Assembly: GCA_030608725.1 (NCBI GenBank)
Contig: JAUWDP010000071.1
Span: 1 to 6,105, forward strand
Source: Candidatus Bathyarchaeota archaeon
Lineage (GTDB): Archaea; Thermoproteota; Bathyarchaeia; TCS64
Length of the DNA stretch: 6,105 nucleotides
Reading direction: 5' to 3'
Position 1 is the stretch's first letter. Every line of letters starts with the position of its first letter. The position numbers were made by a program, and so were the translations under genes. Below, one piece after another: positions 4,007-6,105 of the stretch. The notes below the pieces were generated by a model, which was not told the DNA's origin, made no database searches, and saw only the letters and a list, made by a program, of their open reading frames with translations.

Positions 4007-5593
4007 ATGGATATAATCATAAAGAACGGCAGGGTCGTCGACGGGAACTCAAACCCCTGGTTCCAAGCTGACATCGGAATCAAGGGGGAGAAGATAGTAA
4101 AGGTTGGCCCTCTAAGCGGCGCGAACTCAGAGACGGTGATCAACGCAGGAGGCATGGTAGTCTCCCCGGGGTTCATCGACATCCACAACCACTCCGACGT
4201 CGCCCTCCTCGCAGATGGCAGGGCTGAGAGCATGGTGCACCAAGGGGTCACAACCATGATCACCGGCAACTGCGGTAACTCCCCCTTCCCACTGATGGGG
4301 GACGCTCTGGAGGACGCCGTAAGGAGCTACGGCTCACAGTACGACTTGGAGGTCGACTGGACGGACATGGAGGGGTACGAGGCTAGGCTCCTGAGGCAGG
4401 GCATATCCGTGAATACAGGGGTCTACATCGGCCACGGAACTCTGCGCAAGGCCGTGATGGGCCGCGACAGGACGGAGCTAATCCCCTCCGACCTCGAGGA
4501 GATGAAGGCCCTCATCGGCGCTGCCATGGCCCAGGGATGCCTCGGCCTCTCAACGGGGCTGGGCTACTTCCCCGGGATGTACGCAGATACCGACGAGATC
4601 GTTGAACTCGCAAAGGAGACCTCCAAGCATGGAGGGGTCTACTCCACCCACTGCAGGGCGACACACATGTTCCCCCACAGCCTGATGGAGGCCATCGAGA
4701 TCGGGGAGAGGGCGGTGATACCCGTCCAGATGGCCCACATCGGGAGCTCCACCTGCCAGAGACCCAACTGGGGGAGGGCCAGGTCCGTGACGCTGAACCT
4801 CGTGGACGCCGCGAGGGCCAGGGGCGTCGACTTCACGGCCGACATCTACCCCTACACGATCAGCGGAGGAGGCCTCACGATGTACGTCCCCGAATGGGCC
4901 CATGAGGGGGGCACGGACAGGATGCTGGAGAGGCTCGCGGACCCGGACACGAGGAACAGGATGAGGCCCGAGGTGGACGAGACGCTACGCCACCGGAACT
5001 GGAGCCAACTCCTCCTCTACAGGCTGTCAAGCGAGAAGTACAGCGGCTTCACGGGCAAGACGGTCCAGGAGATCGCTGACACCGAGGGCGTCGAACCCTT
5101 CGACCTAGCCTGCGACATCATGATACATGAGGGGGGTCGGGTCCCGTTCATGGGCATGTTCGGCATAGAGGAGGACATCCAGACCCTCATGAGACACGAG
5201 GCGGTGATGATCGGTTCAGACGGCACGGCGATGTCACCGGGAGCCTCTGGCGGGGGCGGGCCCGTCCACCCGAGGAACTACGGCACATTCGCGAGGGTGA
5301 TCGAGACCTACATCGGCGGAGGGGTGCTGTCCCTGTCCCAGGGGGTGCACAAGATGACGGGGATGGCGGCCTGGAGGCTGGGACTGAGAGACAGGGGGGT
5401 CATCGCGCCAGGGGCTTACGCAGACATCACGATATTCGATCCTTCCCTCGTGAGACAGAAGTATACGCTGACTGAGGCTCCCGGGTTCCCAGACGGCATC
5501 CCCCACGTCCTCGTCAACGGCGCCCTCACTATAGAGGATGGCGAGCACACGGGGGCGAAGGCGGGGAAGGTCCTCCACAATCAGCGTGGATGA
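4007..5593 (+). CDS. N-acyl-D-amino-acid deacylase (D-aminoacylase-type amidohydrolase)
   Basis: This is a 528-residue cytoplasmic amidohydrolase, the normal length for D-aminoacylases, which hydrolyse N-acyl-D-amino acids to a carboxylate and a D-amino acid. It opens with MDIIIKNGRVVDG, the usual small beta-sandwich start. Metal-site residues are all visible: H60 and H62 in DIHNHSD, C89 in TGNCGNS, H215 in YSTHCR, H244 in QMAHIGS and D405 in IGSDG. The C-terminal 'G.iapGayADitiFDP' strand (464-479) closes the beta domain, followed by a VLVNG element. ATG 4007 is chosen because the family start is MDxxIKN; TTG 4001 would add two residues and sits nearer the purine-rich GAGAGGATGA (3985-3994), so it cannot be excluded. 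H244 is followed by IGSS rather than the SHHK seen in classic D-aminoacylases, so specificity may differ (related D-glutamate deacylases or other N-acyl hydrolases). Composition is GC-rich, like the MATE gene. Confidence 0.88.
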   Translation: MDIIIKNGRVVDGNSNPWFQADIGIKGEKIVKVGPLSGANSETVINAGGMVVSPGFIDIHNHSDVALLADGRAESMVHQGVTTMITGNCGNSPFPLMGDALEDAVRSYGSQYDLEVDWTDMEGYEARLLRQGISVNTGVYIGHGTLRKAVMGRDRTELIPSDLEEMKALIGAAMAQGCLGLSTGLGYFPGMYADTDEIVELAKETSKHGGVYSTHCRATHMFPHSLMEAIEIGERAVIPVQMAHIGSSTCQRPNWGRARSVTLNLVDAARARGVDFTADIYPYTISGGGLTMYVPEWAHEGGTDRMLERLADPDTRNRMRPEVDETLRHRNWSQLLLYRLSSEKYSGFTGKTVQEIADTEGVEPFDLACDIMIHEGGRVPFMGMFGIEEDIQTLMRHEAVMIGSDGTAMSPGASGGGGPVHPRNYGTFARVIETYIGGGVLSLSQGVHKMTGMAAWRLGLRDRGVIAPGAYADITIFDPSLVRQKYTLTEAPGFPDGIPHVLVNGALTIEDGEHTGAKAGKVLHNQRG

Positions 5594-5678
5594 GGCCGCG
5601 CACACGGGGTATTCAGCGGAAGCACCCGCACATTTCGCGAGATACGTTCCTGACGAATAGTAAACTTATTTCCCCTCT

Positions 5679-5686
5679 GCGCGCGC
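5679..5686. repeat. Alternating CG tract 5
   Basis: GCGCGCGC lies 86 nt beyond the amidohydrolase stop and 32 nt before tract 6. Confidence 0.85.
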
Positions 5687-5718
5687 ATGCTGTAGGGGGT
5701 CAACACGTTCTTGGAGTC

Positions 5719-5729
5719 CGCGCGCGCGC
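5719..5729. repeat. Alternating CG tract 6 (longest)
   Basis: This tract is eleven alternating bases, CGCGCGCGCGC, between the amidohydrolase gene and the broken helix-turn-helix frame. Confidence 0.9.
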
Positions 5730-5789
5730 CATTGTTGAACTGGGAACAGGTTTCACCTTGAAGCGACGGGTCAGCAAGACAAGAAGTGA

Positions 5790-6076
5790 GCAGAGTATGT
5801 GGAACTGCTGTAGCAAGCAGATGCGGCGCACATTGACGCTAAGGAAGTCGCAGAGAGGTATGGAGTAACCGCAACACGGTCGCAGCCTACCTAAGAAACC
5901 TGCAAAGCAGCCCTAACACCTACAACCAGCTCGTTCGAGCGGGCTACAAGGACGCTGTCATACCGCAGTGGGTCCATCGACCGGGCTTAACCGCCGCAGG
6001 AGCGGGCTTAGTCGGCGCTGAAGCGCCCTTGAGCGGCGCAGGAGCGAGCTTCAGCGCCCGTGTGCTCCCTGATTAG
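5790..6076 (+). pseudogene. Broken helix-turn-helix protein gene with frameshift
   Basis: Two frames join into one sensible protein. The first reads AEYVELL, a TAG at 5811-5813, then QADAAHIDAKEVAERYGV up to about 5866. The second, from 5867, reads NRNTVAAYLRNLQSSPNTYN and then QLVRAGYKDAVIPQWVHRP before a Gly/Ala-rich tail and TAG 6074-6076. Joined, 'AKEVAERYGVnRNTVAAYLRNL' is a textbook helix-turn-helix of the resolvase or transposase type, needing one extra base in the codon GT_ at 5865-5866. The second frame has a TAA at 5840-5842 and no ATG, GTG or TTG before the helix-turn-helix, so it cannot start by itself. The first frame also has TGA at 5787-5789. Two stops plus a frameshift point to decay. 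The family beyond the motif is not recognised; a DNA-binding regulator or mobile-element protein are both possible. Confidence 0.6.
5983..6066. repeat. 21-bp tandem repeat, three clear units and a decayed fourth
   Basis: Units begin at 5983, 6004, 6025 and 6046. Each opens with a G..CTT-type block and units 1-3 end in GC(A/T)G(G/A)AGC. Units 1 and 3 share CGCAGGAGCG exactly; unit 4 keeps only its first half. The period is a multiple of three, and in the helix-turn-helix tail frame the units read GLTAAGA, GLVGAEA, PLSGAGA, then SFSARVL. A further GAGCTTAAGCGCC block at 6077-6089 resembles the unit start but is out of register. GGCGCTGAAGC (6014-6024) and GCTTCAGCGCC (6048-6058) are also exact inverted repeats. 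Confidence 0.75.
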
Positions 6077-6105
6077 GAGCTTAAGCGCCTTGGCATCATA
6101 TAAGC

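Larger units (their letters stand above)
5594..5789. other. Spacer with two CG tracts, no gene seen
   Basis: No frame here reads like protein; a plus-strand frame overlapping the amidohydrolase end and running to 5868 is compositionally odd and crosses both CG tracts. The only notable features are those tracts and a T-rich ACTTATTTCCCC (5664-5675) that may end the amidohydrolase transcript. Confidence 0.45.

Noticed and set aside
5590..5868. 92-codon plus-strand frame starting inside the amidohydrolase stop region
   Set aside because: It runs through both CG tracts and reads as a basic, low-complexity peptide; the other frames over its 3' half contain the helix-turn-helix text.
5995..6089. 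Repeats at the right end considered as a CRISPR array
   Set aside because: Units are contiguous 21-bp tandem copies with no unique spacers and no cas gene nearby.

Overview
The window looks archaeal. The evidence is a tRNA-Val gene behind a classic TATA box, TATA-like elements about 25 nt ahead of other inferred transcript starts, T-rich stretches after genes, purine-rich GAGG-type ribosome sites, and heavy AGG use for arginine in the GC-rich genes. Gene content (MATE exporter, DUF362 protein, HpcH/HpaI aldolase, D-aminoacylase-type amidohydrolase) would suit a heterotrophic archaeon of the Bathyarchaeia/Thermoproteota kind. That placement is an inference from style; no marker gene here fixes it.

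Layout, left to right. The 3' end of a MATE-family exporter gene (1-604, +) runs in from the left edge. It is followed by a decayed gene remnant (about 664-975, +) with an in-frame stop, and then an intact tRNA-Val(GAC) with encoded CCA (1030-1104, +). An AT-rich spacer leads to a DUF362 protein on the minus strand (1470-2573). Divergent from it is a small reading frame that looks like a 62-residue 4-oxalocrotonate tautomerase subunit (2676-2864, +), whose expected start codon reads TTA. Next come an HpcH/HpaI-type 2-oxo-acid aldolase (3002-3757, +) and an N-acyl-D-amino-acid deacylase/amidohydrolase (4007-5593, +). The right end holds a broken helix-turn-helix reading frame (about 5790-6076, +) ending in a 21-bp tandem repeat.

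Tautomerase and HpaI-type aldolase chemistries meet in the breakdown of aromatic meta-cleavage products and related 2-oxo acids, so the two neighbouring genes may form a small catabolic module. The amidohydrolase could release amino acids from N-acyl or D-amino conjugates. The link of DUF362 to either is unknown.

The most unusual feature is in the spacers. Six alternating CG tracts of 7-11 bp occur, all outside the intact genes, and a degenerate pyrimidine-rich element (core near TTTTCTTMAC...ACC) recurs in the same spacers. Around both the DUF362 gene and the aldolase gene the order is element, CG tract, gene, CG tract, element. The two elements around DUF362 share 22 of 23 bases. Together with two decayed genes and a tRNA, this suggests a region of gene turnover, possibly with cassette-like insertions.
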